A DNA stretch of 64,000 bases from Acetobacterium wieringae (GTDB lineage Bacteria; Bacillota; Clostridia; Eubacteriales; Eubacteriaceae): assembly GCF_001766835.1 (NCBI RefSeq), contig NZ_LKEU01000013.1:60889-124888 (forward strand). Direction: 5' to 3'. Position numbers and translations under genes: made by a program. Within the stretch, counting starts at the first letter, position 1. Every line of letters starts with the position of its first letter. The notes beneath the pieces were generated by a model, which was given only the letters and a program-made list of their open reading frames with translations, had not been told where the DNA came from and searched no databases. Shown piece by piece: positions 17,726-26,526 of this stretch.

Positions 17726-18286
17726 TCAATAGATGCGGGTGTTGGTGGACACTTCTTCGATGCATTCGCAAAGCCATTCGATGTAGGATTTTTCCCGCTT
17801 GATGGCTGACTTTAAGACAATGTAGTCACCGTATTCCGGGCTCTGGATTTTGGAAATGTCTTTGGTGTCAAGCAGCACCGTCATGTTGTGCTTAAGCTTG
17901 TGGAGCTTTTCCTGTCGCTGGGTCAGCTGGTAGTGAAAGTGGGCCAGAATTTCGTCGTGGGACAGGGATTCGATAAAATAAGCTTTCAGCCGAAAAATAT
18001 CCTTGGGGGTGGGCTCCAGCAAATCCTGCTGTAAAACCCAGTTATGAAATTCCTGGCGGCCTTTCTCGGTGATCGAATAGATTTTTTTGCGGAGCTTTTC
18101 ATCTTCGGGTAAAATTTCGTAGGTGATTAGACCTTCGTCGGTGAGTTTTTTGAGTTCCGGGTAGATTTGGCTATGTCTGGCATACCAGAAATTGACCAGC
18201 TCCATATTAAAGACCTTCATTAAATCGTAGCCGGTCATGGTTTCCCGGTTGATTAAGCCGAGGATGGCATATTTTAGTGTTCTCAT
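17726..18286 (-). CDS. PadR-family transcriptional regulator
   Basis: The 186-aa protein starts at the ATG at 18286 (MRTLKYAILGLINRE), the conserved PadR beginning; the open frame continues 22 codons upstream without a good site. The N-terminal winged helix (about 1-85) contains TGYDLMK and SQIYPELKKLTDEGLI. The C-terminal part (about 95-180) is the PadR C-terminal helical dimerisation domain, placing it in the larger PadR type. Such regulators usually repress a nearby gene in response to small molecules. The likely target is not clear, since a repeat lies downstream and another repeat cluster upstream. Confidence 0.88.
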   Translation of the reverse strand: MRTLKYAILGLINRETMTGYDLMKVFNMELVNFWYARHSQIYPELKKLTDEGLITYEILPEDEKLRKKIYSITEKGRQEFHNWVLQQDLLEPTPKDIFRLKAYFIESLSHDEILAHFHYQLTQRQEKLHKLKHNMTVLLDTKDISKIQSPEYGDYIVLKSAIKREKSYIEWLCECIEEVSTNTRIY

Positions 18287-18472
18287 TGTGTTTAAGCCTT
18301 TCGTCAAATAGTTATTGACTTCTATTTTATCCGATTTTAGACTGGAATGCATTTATTTTCTTGGGGAGTTTTCAGATTATCCCCGCGAAAGCAATTTATT
18401 TACCTTGACTTGATTAAAAAGAATCATTTACAATAATAGCACCGGGTGTTAATCGAGAAATGCAGTGCTACC

Positions 18473-18622
18473 GTACCGACCAATTGTTAATCTGTTGTAT
18501 GCGCACAATTCGTACAGTTGCTATTAAAGATACGGCTAATTATAGGCGTTTCAGCGCAACTGTTCGCCTTGAGGCACAGGGTCTGCCCTTTGGGTACAAC
18601 ATGATCTAACAATTGTCGGTAC
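18473..18622 (+). repeat. Repeat family A, copy 4 (150 bp, extended core and diverged nested insert)
   Basis: The outer arms match other copies. The core stem is longer (ACAGTTGC with GCAACTGT) and encloses extra sequence. A diverged form of the 19-nt insert lies at 18577-18595, at the same site used in copies 5 and 7. It is followed by a family-B fragment, a tiny ORF and family-B copy 1. Together these fill most of the 750-base gap between padR and rsgA. Confidence 0.75.
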
Positions 18623-18670
18623 TGGGTTAGCTTTTTTGACAGTCTGAGAAATTCGCATAGCGATTTCTTA

Positions 18671-18720
18671 TTGTTGTGGAAACTAAACACCAAGCAATCA
18701 TCGTTCGATGTTTCGAATAC
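18671..18720 (+). repeat. Fragment of repeat family B (right end)
   Basis: TTGTTGTGGAAACT and the following CAAGCAATCATCGTTCG match the right end of family B copy 1 (TTGTTTGTGGAAACT, AAGCAATCATTGTTCG). The left half is absent. Confidence 0.6.
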
Positions 18721-18748
18721 ACCTGAATCGCTTAAAAAAGGAGAATTT

Positions 18749-18808
18749 ATGAAAAAAATCAATCAAATGGATAGTGTCGTGACGCCGGAGGGCAAAGCAC
18801 GATACTAG
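18749..18808 (+). CDS. Possible 19-aa peptide or truncated gene start
   Basis: AAGGAG lies 6 bases before an ATG opening 19 codons (MKKINQMDSVVTPEGKARY). GGAGGGC near its end pairs with GCCCTCC at about 18815-18823, forming a hairpin over the stop codon. It could be a short peptide or the start of a gene cut by repeat insertion. I do not recognise it. Confidence 0.3.
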   Translation: MKKINQMDSVVTPEGKARY

Positions 18809-18860
18809 GCCTTTAGCCCTCCAATAGGATGAAATTTATATAGGTAATTGAGAAAGTGCC

Positions 18861-18992
18861 GTGAGCTTTAGGTCCAGTTTCGCACGAAACAATTTTTACA
18901 CTGTACGACGTACAGGCTATCGCCTGTTCGCCTACACGTTACAAAATTGTTTGTGGAAACTGAACCCAAAGCAATCATTGTTCGGCGTTTGA
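18861..18992 (+). repeat. Repeat family B, copy 1
   Basis: A long imperfect palindrome from GTGAGCTTT to CATTGTTCGGCG. Outer arms pair CGAAACAATTTTTAC with GTTACAAAATTGTTTG. The core is ACAGGC-TATC-GCCTGT followed by TCGCC, the same layout as family A. Its match to copy 2 at 54101 is clear along the whole length. It lies directly upstream of rsgA. Confidence 0.75.
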
Positions 18993-19036
18993 AAATTTCT
19001 CGCAATTATCTAGATCAATAAAATTTGGAGGAAAAA

Positions 19037-20113
19037 ATGAATAAGATCGATTTGGAAAATTACGGATTGGATCAGCGGTTTTTGCAGGAAGCCAGTTTAT
19101 ATAGCAATTTGTTTGTGGCCCGGGTGACGGAACAGCATCGCGACCTGTATAAGGTAATGGCTGAGGAGGGCGAACTGCTGGCTGAGGTATCGGGGAAGTT
19201 TGCCTTTGATGCCGGGGATAATACCAGCTTTCCGGTGGTTGGCGACTGGGTGATGATTGATCGCACCGAGGCAGATTCTGGTCATGCGGTGATCCATCAG
19301 GTGTTAAGTCGCAAGTCGCTGTTTGAGCGAAAAGCCGCCGGTACCAGTGGTGGCAGCCAGATTGTGGCGGCTAATTTTGATCTGGTCTTTATTTGCATGT
19401 CACTCAACAATGATTTTAATCTGCGGCGGCTGGAGCGTTATTTGTCAATTGCCTGGAACAGCATGGCCCGACCGGTGATTGTTCTGACCAAGGCCGACCT
19501 CTGCGATGATTTAGCAGCCCGGCTCAGGGAGATTTCGGCGGTTCGGGTGGGCACCGATGTGGTGGTTTGCTCCAGTGTCGATAACCGTGGTTACGAACAG
19601 ATTGCCGCTTATCTGGCCCCGTGCAAAACGATTGTCTTTCTGGGTTCGTCCGGGGTTGGCAAATCAACCATTATCAACCATCTGATCGGGGCCGAGGTTC
19701 TGGCGACCAAGGGCCTGAGAAGTGATGACAAGGGTCGGCACACCACCACCCATCGGCAGCTGCTGCGACTTCCAGGCGGCGGGGTGGTTATTGATACCCC
19801 GGGGATGCGGGAACTCCATCTGGACAGTGCGGACTTGTCCCGGTCCTTTACGGACATTGAAAGCCTGGCTGCGCAATGCCGCTTTGGGGATTGCAGCCAC
19901 CTCGGTGAGCCGGGGTGTGCGGTAAAAGCGGCTGTAGAATCCGGCCACCTGTCTGAAAAGCGGCTGGAAAACTATCGCAAGCTGCAAAAGGAATTAGGCT
20001 ATGAAGGCCTTAATTCCCGGCAGCTGGAGGCTGAAAAGATTAAAAAAATGTTTGGCAGCAAAGGCGAAATGAAACAGCTGATGCGTCATGCCAAGAATAA
20101 AAACAAACGCTAA
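19037..20113 (+). CDS. rsgA: Ribosome small subunit-dependent GTPase RsgA
   Basis: The 358-aa protein starts at the ATG at 19037 with GGAGG 5 bases upstream; an upstream TTG lies within that site and is not used. An N-terminal OB-like domain (about 20-90) precedes a circularly permuted GTPase: G4 (LTKAD) before G1 (GSSGVGKST, near 196) and G3 (DTPGMREL near 250). The C-terminal zinc motif is C-x4-C-x-H...C (CRFGDCSHLGEPGC). Role: late maturation of the 30S subunit. The gene follows family-B repeat sequence, which may contain its promoter. Confidence 0.93.
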   Translation: MNKIDLENYGLDQRFLQEASLYSNLFVARVTEQHRDLYKVMAEEGELLAEVSGKFAFDAGDNTSFPVVGDWVMIDRTEADSGHAVIHQVLSRKSLFERKAAGTSGGSQIVAANFDLVFICMSLNNDFNLRRLERYLSIAWNSMARPVIVLTKADLCDDLAARLREISAVRVGTDVVVCSSVDNRGYEQIAAYLAPCKTIVFLGSSGVGKSTIINHLIGAEVLATKGLRSDDKGRHTTTHRQLLRLPGGGVVIDTPGMRELHLDSADLSRSFTDIESLAAQCRFGDCSHLGEPGCAVKAAVESGHLSEKRLENYRKLQKELGYEGLNSRQLEAEKIKKMFGSKGEMKQLMRHAKNKNKR

Positions 20114-20262
20114 AGAGTGGAGTGATTAGCGGCATGGTGGCAAAGATATGAAGATCCGGCACGCTTTTTCCGGAGTCGATGCCTTGCCGACTTTTCCGAC
20201 CAATAACAAATAATTAGAACTAAGCGGGTGAATTCGAATTGACATCCAGGAGAGAGGGTTAG

Positions 20263-20742
20263 ATGATTAAAAAAATTGACAATACTGACTTAGAAGCAGC
20301 AGTGAATCTGGCCAATCAGGTTTTTCACGAATTCATTGCCGAGGGTTACAGCGAAGAAGGTCGCCAGACCTTTACCAATTATCTGGATTTCAAGCTGGAA
20401 GAAATGAACGAAGATCTGATCTCCGGTCATAAGGTTCTCTGGGGGTTTTATGAGGACGGCCGGATCGTCGGGGTGATTGGTACCCGGGATGAACTTCATA
20501 TCTCACTGATGTTTGTCGACAAGGACTATCACCACCGGGGCATTGCCCGGGCGCTCTTTGACACGGTACTGGCCGAACTAAAAAGCCAGCACCCGGGAGA
20601 CCCCTTTGTCCTGACAGTTAATTCGTCCCCCTATGCGGTGGCCGTTTACCACCGCTTTGGCTTTGTGGACATCGCCGGGGAACAGGAAAACAACGGCATC
20701 CGCTTTGTACCGATGAAGATGACAATTAATCAACACGAGTAA
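20263..20742 (+). CDS. GNAT-family acetyltransferase
   Basis: The 159-aa protein fits a single GNAT fold. The acetyl-CoA pyrophosphate loop is YHHRGIARALFD near residues 90-101, and a final V-Y-H-R-F-G-F motif near 130 matches motif B. Substrate is unknown. AGGAG lies about 10 bases before the ATG, and it is monocistronic with a terminator downstream. Confidence 0.85.
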   Translation: MIKKIDNTDLEAAVNLANQVFHEFIAEGYSEEGRQTFTNYLDFKLEEMNEDLISGHKVLWGFYEDGRIVGVIGTRDELHISLMFVDKDYHHRGIARALFDTVLAELKSQHPGDPFVLTVNSSPYAVAVYHRFGFVDIAGEQENNGIRFVPMKMTINQHE

Positions 20743-20794
20743 CTGATCCGGTTAGGCAAAATGGCCGCGAAACACTCGCCAGAGAAATAATAAA

Positions 20795-20840
20795 AAGCGC
20801 TTTGATGATACGCATTGAGGTTCATCAAAGCGCTTCTTTT
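20795..20840 (+). terminator. Terminator after the GNAT gene
   Basis: AAGCGCTTTGATGA pairs with TCATCAAAGCGCTT and is followed by CTTTT. Confidence 0.85.
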
Positions 20841-20906
20841 GATTTGAAACCACAACTAAAAGAATAATTCTGGAAAAAAGTTTAGCAATTGCTGAAGTAT
20901 ATGTAA

Positions 20907-20935
20907 TTGACAGAATTCCCGACAGATGGTAAGGT
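20907..20935 (+). promoter_or_regulatory. Possible promoter of the ChW/metallopeptidase gene
   Basis: A perfect TTGACA at 20907 is 17 bases from TAAGGT, a poor -10 hexamer. It is the best candidate in the gap. Confidence 0.35.
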
Positions 20936-20996
20936 TTACAAAATAAGTTAAGTAATCAATATAAGTGGGAAAGAAAAGAATGAAAGAGAGGAAAAA

Positions 20997-23900
20997 ATGA
21001 AAAAGAGAACAGCATCTGTTATCAGCATCCTGGCCATCCTAGTGGGCTTGGTAAGCCTTGGTGTCAGTCCCGTTATGGCCGAATCAAATTTGCCAACGAC
21101 GCAAGCTAGTTCAACGACTGCCGCTATCGAAACAAGTGAAGCCATCGGGATAAGTTACCATACCCATGTCCAGAATATTGGCTGGGAAACACAATGGGCA
21201 AAAAACGGTGAAAGTGCCGGTACCGAGGGGTATGGATACCGGCTGGAAGGGATTGAAATTGAACTGACCGGCGATGTCCCGGACGGCGCCGCCATTGAAT
21301 ATCGAACCCACGTCCAGAATGTTGGCTGGGAGAATTTCTGGGCAATCAACGGTTCGACGGCCGGTACCCAGGGTCAGGGTCTACGGTTGGAGGGAATTCA
21401 AATCCAATTGATTGATCTGCCAGGCTATTCGGTGGAATACCGAACCCATGTCCAGAATCTCGGTTGGGAAAGCAAATGGGCTAAAAATGGCGAAATCGCC
21501 GGAACTCAGGGACAGGGACTACGGCTCGAAGGAATTCAGATCCGGCTGGTAAAGGATGCGGTATCGGTGGTGACCGATTTAACCGGGACGGCGGAAGTTT
21601 CGTCAACTGGCGGTGTGGTCAGTCTTTCTGACGGCGCAGCGGTGACGGTTCCGTCCGGGGCCTTAAGCCAAACCAGCAGTTTCCATTTCAGTCGACTTTC
21701 CGAAGGGAGTGGCGGGGAATCTTTTTATCAGCTCAATGGGGTTCCCGATGTCTGGCAGGGCAATTTTGAAGTGACCCTGCCGCTAAATACGCTACCGGCA
21801 AACACGGGCGATACCTATGTGGCAGTTTATCACAACAGCAGTTTTCAGCCGTCATCGGATAGCGGGGGAACCAACCGCCAGTTGATTAAAGCGGAGGTCG
21901 TCAACGGCCAGGCTAAAATTTTGTTACCGGTTATGAATACCGATATTGTCACGACTTTGGGTGATGAAGGCACCATTGAGACGGCGATACCCAATTATGA
22001 ACTGCTCTTTTACGTCATGCCGGATGTCCGGACTGAAACGGTTGGCGGCTTTAATCTGACCGTTCCGGTATCGGTGGCCAAAGCCAATCCGCAGTTAATT
22101 GCGGAAATAAAAACGGCCCTAACCGAGACGGCCGCTTTCATTAAAAGCGAAACCGGGGTAAATCTGCCTTATACTGGGGGGCGGAATCCGTTGCCGGTAG
22201 ATATATTTGATTTTAATTGTCTGATCGAACGTTATCTTGGCGGTCGCAGTGCCACAGCCTGGGGTTATCTGGAGGTATCCGGTTACACCCGGGCCAGTCA
22301 GTTGTCCAATGCCTGGATCAGCATTAACTCCGGTAAATTTAAAGACGCTGATGCGGCCCGGCAAATTCGGGCAACAGTCGCCCATGAGCTTTTCCACTAC
22401 TACGAGCAATTGTATCTCCCAACTGATGGCCGCAATCAGAGCCTGTTGCAGGAAGCCTCAGCGGTATGGATGGAATTTGAAATGATGAAAAACTATCCTA
22501 ATTTTTGGCCCAGTGTATTGGATCCGGAAAATGTCGGCTGGTTCGGTAAATATGGCTTACTGCGGGTCAGTAAAACCGCCTGTCATAATCAGGATGCCCA
22601 CGCCTACGCCACCGCCCTTTATCTCAAATACATGAGTGAGAAGAACGGCACCCAGGCGATGGGTAAGCTCTGGCAAGCGGTTAAAACCGATGATGAGTTG
22701 TTTAAGGCACTCAGTGCGGGATTTAATGATATCAACTGGTATAATAACTGGCCGGATTTTGTCAAAAAACTGTTTTCCGGGGACTTGACCAAAGCGATGC
22801 CAGATACCACCTGGTCAATCCATACCAATGCGGTGATTGACTCGGGGAAAAGTTATAAGGTCGATGATCCCTACACCCAGATGAAATATCGGTTCAGCTC
22901 GGAAGTTTATGCGCTTTCGGCTCAGACGCATATGATTTTTCTGCGGTATAACACCAAAGGATTTGCCCCCAGTGAAAAGGCCAGTTTAAAAATAACCAAC
23001 GGCAATAGTGCCGACGTGACGGTTTACCTGTTTAAAAAGAAAGACAACGGCGATGCCGAGTTGCTCGCTACTATCGACTCGGATACGCCATATGTGCTGG
23101 GCGATCTGCCTAGTGAAGGAATACAAACCCTGAGTCTGATAACGGCGACTAAATGGCAGCCAACTGCAGCGGGGATGAACGAAACTCGCACGGCAATCAT
23201 TGATGCCGAAATCATTTTTGGTTCTGATACCAGTGCCTATGATGCCCTGGTGGCTTCGTTGCCGACAAATAATGACAGCCAGACCTATACCCGAAACAGC
23301 TGGGAAATGTATCAGGTTTATCTGGCTGGCTGTAATCTGAAGCTGACATCAGCTGACAGTCAGACCGCTATTGATGCGGAAGTTATCAAGCTCAAAGAAG
23401 CACTAAGCAAGCTGCAAAAAGGTGCCACTGCACCTGACGATTACGATTGTGGCTGGCAACCGGACTATGCCAACCTGATCAAGGAAGATCTGGATAGCAG
23501 TCTGGGTAATTATGGATACTACCATTATGATTCCGCCGGTCGGAAACATGGACTCTATCTCCTCTACTATGATCCGGAAATGACCAAGCCAAAATATGCC
23601 TGGGCTTATTATGAAAACAAGATTCATGGCATCGCCACCGCCTGGTATGAAAATGGCACCATCGGCGAGCGTATCGAGTATCAGTATGGGATGCAGCATG
23701 GTTTGACCAAAACCTGGTGGGAAAATGGTAACCGCTTATATGAAGGCAACTTCGACAATGAAGCTCGGATTGGCACCCATACCTACTGGTATGAAAACGG
23801 CTATAAGCGTGAAGAAACCGTCTATCTCAATGACTTGAAAAATGGCAGTTATGCCTACTGGTATGAAAATGGAACACTTCAGGAAAGCGGCACCTACAGC

Positions 23901-24044
23901 AATGATCAAAAGACCGGGGTTTGGACGCAGTGGCATGACAATGGGGTCAAAAAGGCTGAAGGCAACTATAGCAACAATCAAAAAACCGGAACCTGGTCCT
24001 ACTGGTATTCGGATGGTAGCCTGAGTCGTAGCGAAAATTATTAA
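20997..24044 (+). CDS. Secreted ChW-repeat protein with a gluzincin-like domain and C-terminal MORN-type repeats
   Basis: The 1015-aa protein begins with a signal peptide (about 1-29, ending VMAES). Three ChW repeats follow (about 50-190), each with YRTHVQN-GW and GLRLEGI motifs. The middle has HELFH at 463-467, an HExxH zinc site with a downstream QEASAVWME Glu, so an exported metallopeptidase is likely. A FIVAR-like helical segment lies near 745-810. About seven MORN/YwqK-like repeats (YWYENG, WHDNG) end the protein near 830-1015. ChW repeats occur in clostridial surface or secreted proteins. GAGAGG precedes the start. Substrate unknown. Confidence 0.75.
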   Translation: MKKRTASVISILAILVGLVSLGVSPVMAESNLPTTQASSTTAAIETSEAIGISYHTHVQNIGWETQWAKNGESAGTEGYGYRLEGIEIELTGDVPDGAAIEYRTHVQNVGWENFWAINGSTAGTQGQGLRLEGIQIQLIDLPGYSVEYRTHVQNLGWESKWAKNGEIAGTQGQGLRLEGIQIRLVKDAVSVVTDLTGTAEVSSTGGVVSLSDGAAVTVPSGALSQTSSFHFSRLSEGSGGESFYQLNGVPDVWQGNFEVTLPLNTLPANTGDTYVAVYHNSSFQPSSDSGGTNRQLIKAEVVNGQAKILLPVMNTDIVTTLGDEGTIETAIPNYELLFYVMPDVRTETVGGFNLTVPVSVAKANPQLIAEIKTALTETAAFIKSETGVNLPYTGGRNPLPVDIFDFNCLIERYLGGRSATAWGYLEVSGYTRASQLSNAWISINSGKFKDADAARQIRATVAHELFHYYEQLYLPTDGRNQSLLQEASAVWMEFEMMKNYPNFWPSVLDPENVGWFGKYGLLRVSKTACHNQDAHAYATALYLKYMSEKNGTQAMGKLWQAVKTDDELFKALSAGFNDINWYNNWPDFVKKLFSGDLTKAMPDTTWSIHTNAVIDSGKSYKVDDPYTQMKYRFSSEVYALSAQTHMIFLRYNTKGFAPSEKASLKITNGNSADVTVYLFKKKDNGDAELLATIDSDTPYVLGDLPSEGIQTLSLITATKWQPTAAGMNETRTAIIDAEIIFGSDTSAYDALVASLPTNNDSQTYTRNSWEMYQVYLAGCNLKLTSADSQTAIDAEVIKLKEALSKLQKGATAPDDYDCGWQPDYANLIKEDLDSSLGNYGYYHYDSAGRKHGLYLLYYDPEMTKPKYAWAYYENKIHGIATAWYENGTIGERIEYQYGMQHGLTKTWWENGNRLYEGNFDNEARIGTHTYWYENGYKREETVYLNDLKNGSYAYWYENGTLQESGTYSNDQKTGVWTQWHDNGVKKAEGNYSNNQKTGTWSYWYSDGSLSRSENY

Positions 24045-24091
24045 TTGATTCTGAGAAATGCCTCAAAAAAAGATACGTTGCCAAAAAACAT

Positions 24092-24120
24092 TTGACAAAA
24101 GCGGCTAGATCGATTATGCT
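24092..24120 (+). promoter_or_regulatory. Promoter of the trp operon
   Basis: A consensus TTGACA and TATGCT are separated by 17 bases. Transcription would start near 24127, immediately before the T-box leader. Confidence 0.8.
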
Positions 24121-24126
24121 TTATTT

Positions 24127-24430
24127 AATTTAATACATCAATAAACCGTTGACGTGGAGATAACGGTGTATCGTGCAGTTACAGAGAGCGGGGAAGGCTG
24201 AGAGCCTCGCACAACGCAGAGCATCAAATGGACCACTGAGGGCGCAGTCAAAGGAAATGACCATTTCCGAGTATTCTGCGACGTGACGCATACGTCAGTT
24301 GCGAGGGATATGTTAGTATCCTGCAGAGTGTACAGGGATTTTTCTCTGTAAATGAAGGTGGTACCGCGGGCAGAATTTTTGCGCTCGTCCTTGATTAATT
24401 TTTATTAATCAGGGGCGGGCGTTTTTTTAT
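24127..24430 (+). promoter_or_regulatory. T-box riboswitch, tryptophan specific
   Basis: The T-box sequence AATGAAGGTGGTACCGCGG is at 24351-24369, complementary through TGGT to uncharged tRNA acceptor ends. Stem I has the AGAGAG and GGCTGAGAG elements near 24183-24205. TGG at 24229-24231, followed by A, is the likely specifier codon for Trp. A GC-rich terminator (CGCTCGTCC...GGGCGGGCG, then a T run) ends at 24430. Binding of uncharged tRNA-Trp should favour the antiterminator and allow trpE transcription. The exact specifier assignment is by eye and by the downstream genes. Confidence 0.9.
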
Positions 24431-24484
24431 TACTTAAAAGCGCATAAAATAGTAGAGAAAACCAATGAACGAAAGGATACGATT

Positions 24485-25948
24485 ATGATTAAACCATCGA
24501 TGGAAGCGGCCAGAGGGTATTGCAACGATTATCAGAGCATCCCGATTAGTCTGGAGCTGTTTTCCGATATCAAGACACCGATTGAGGTGCTTAAAATTTT
24601 AAAGGCCACCGGCAAAAAATGTTATTTACTGGAGAGTGTGGAAGGCGGCGAAAAATGGGGGCGGTATTCATTTCTCGGTTTTGACCCGACCCTGGCGGTG
24701 ACCTGTCTGGATGGGGAAGTAGTTGTCAAAAATGGCAAGACAAAGGATACCCTGGCCGATGATCCCCGAACGGTGCTCCGGGAAATTCTGGCGGATTGGA
24801 AAAGCCCCAAACTGGATTTTCTGCCGGTCTTTACCGGCGGCTTTGTCGGTTATATTGCCTATGACTTTGTCAAATACACCGAAGCCAATCTGGTGCTGAC
24901 CAATGAAAATACCGAAAACTTTGATGACCTCAATCTGATGCTCTTTGACAAGGTCATCGCCTATGATCATCTACGCCAGAAAATTGTGGTCATCGTCAAT
25001 ATTAAAACCGACAACTTTGAGAAAAACTATATCGACGGGGTGATTAAGCTCAAGGAAATTGAGGCGCTGATTAAAAACGGCAGCAGCACCGTGCCCTTCC
25101 GGGGGCAGGTAACTTCGGAGTACCGCTCACTTTTCACGAAAGACTATTATTGCGAGATGGTTAAAAAAACAAGAGAGCACATTTATCAGGGGGATATTTT
25201 TCAGGCGGTGATTTCCAACCGCCTGGAAGCTGATTTTTCCGGCGATCTCTTGTCGGCCTATCGGGTACTGCGGACCATCAATCCCTCGCCCTACATGTTT
25301 TATATCGACTTTGAAGGGATGCAGGTAGCCGGGGCGTCACCGGAAACCCTGGTATCGCTTAAAAACGGCCAGCTGTCGACCTTTCCGATTGCCGGTACCT
25401 GTCCCCGGGGCGCCACCCCGGCGGAAGATGAAGCTTTGATTGCCGAGCTTCTTAAAGATGAAAAAGAACTCAGTGAACACAACATGCTGGTCGATCTGGG
25501 CCGCAACGATCTGGGCAAGGTCAGTGAATTTGGCTCGGTTCAGGTGGAAACCTATCAGGAGGTGGTTCGCTATTCCCACGTCTCCCACATTTCCTCAACC
25601 GTTACCGGCACCCTCAAAGCGGGCCTCGATCAGCTGGATGCCCTGGGGGCCGTGCTTCCGGCGGGAACCCTGTCCGGAGCGCCCAAAAAACGGGCGATCG
25701 AAATTATCGATGCGTTAGAAGGTCAGAAGCGGGGTGTCTATGGTGGAGCCGTTGGTTATATCGACTTTTCCGGCAACATGGATATGTGCATTGCCATTCG
25801 GATGGCGGTTAAAAAGAACGACAGGGTTTATGTCTCCGCCGGGGCCGGCATCGTCGCTGACAGCATCCCCGAAAAAGAGTATAACGAATCACAAAACAAA
25901 GCCCGGGCGATGTTTGAAGCCCTGGAACGGGCTCAGGAGGTGGAATAA
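24485..25948 (+). CDS. trpE: Anthranilate synthase component I
   Basis: The 487-aa protein converts chorismate and ammonia to anthranilate, with TrpG supplying ammonia from glutamine. The LLES element at residues 48-51 is the site linked to tryptophan feedback inhibition in this family, so the enzyme is probably inhibited by Trp. The chorismate-binding domain shows PIAGTCPRG near 300, HNMLVDLGRNDLG near 330-343 and GAVGYIDFSGNMD near 420. AAAGGA precedes the ATG. The stop codon overlaps the trpG start by one base (TAATG). Confidence 0.96.
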   Translation: MIKPSMEAARGYCNDYQSIPISLELFSDIKTPIEVLKILKATGKKCYLLESVEGGEKWGRYSFLGFDPTLAVTCLDGEVVVKNGKTKDTLADDPRTVLREILADWKSPKLDFLPVFTGGFVGYIAYDFVKYTEANLVLTNENTENFDDLNLMLFDKVIAYDHLRQKIVVIVNIKTDNFEKNYIDGVIKLKEIEALIKNGSSTVPFRGQVTSEYRSLFTKDYYCEMVKKTREHIYQGDIFQAVISNRLEADFSGDLLSAYRVLRTINPSPYMFYIDFEGMQVAGASPETLVSLKNGQLSTFPIAGTCPRGATPAEDEALIAELLKDEKELSEHNMLVDLGRNDLGKVSEFGSVQVETYQEVVRYSHVSHISSTVTGTLKAGLDQLDALGAVLPAGTLSGAPKKRAIEIIDALEGQKRGVYGGAVGYIDFSGNMDMCIAIRMAVKKNDRVYVSAGAGIVADSIPEKEYNESQNKARAMFEALERAQEVE

Positions 25949-26526
25949 TGATTTTACTGATTGACAATTACGACAGCTTTTCCTATAACCTGTATCAATA
26001 TGTGGGGATGATCAATCCCGATATCCGGGTGATTAAAAATGATGAACTGAGTCTGGCTGAAATCGCCGCCCTGGCGCCGGATCACATCATCGTCTCACCG
26101 GGGCCGGGACGACCCGCTGATGCCGGGATCTGTGAAGAGGTCATCGAGTATTTCAAGGACAAAACCCCGATTCTGGGGGTCTGCCTGGGGCATCAGGCCA
26201 TCTGCGAGGTCTTCGGTGGTACCGTTACCTATGCCAGCACCCTGATGCATGGGAAACAGAGCACCGTTCACATCGCCAACGGCAGCCCGATTTTTCGGGG
26301 GCTACCGCCGATTATTGCCGCCGGTCGCTATCACTCCCTCAGTGCTGAGCGGAGTACCTTGCCGGATGAGCTGCTGATTATCGCCGAGGATGACGAGGGC
26401 GAGGTCATGGCGGTGAAACACCGCAGTTATAATGTTTACGGGGTGCAGTTCCATCCCGAATCGATTCTTACCGAGGCCGGTCACCAGATGATTGAGAATT
26501 TTTTAAAGATTGGAGGCGAAATATGA
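25948..26526 (+). CDS. trpG: Anthranilate synthase component II (glutamine amidotransferase)
   Basis: The 192-aa class I amidotransferase has the catalytic Cys in GVCLGHQAI near residue 79 and the His-x-Glu pair in QFHPESIL near 170. The N-terminal DNYDSFSYNL is typical. It releases ammonia from glutamine for TrpE. It could also serve folate synthesis as PabA, since many Firmicutes share one subunit. The start overlaps trpE and the stop overlaps trpD (ATGA). Confidence 0.95.
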   Translation: MILLIDNYDSFSYNLYQYVGMINPDIRVIKNDELSLAEIAALAPDHIIVSPGPGRPADAGICEEVIEYFKDKTPILGVCLGHQAICEVFGGTVTYASTLMHGKQSTVHIANGSPIFRGLPPIIAAGRYHSLSAERSTLPDELLIIAEDDEGEVMAVKHRSYNVYGVQFHPESILTEAGHQMIENFLKIGGEI

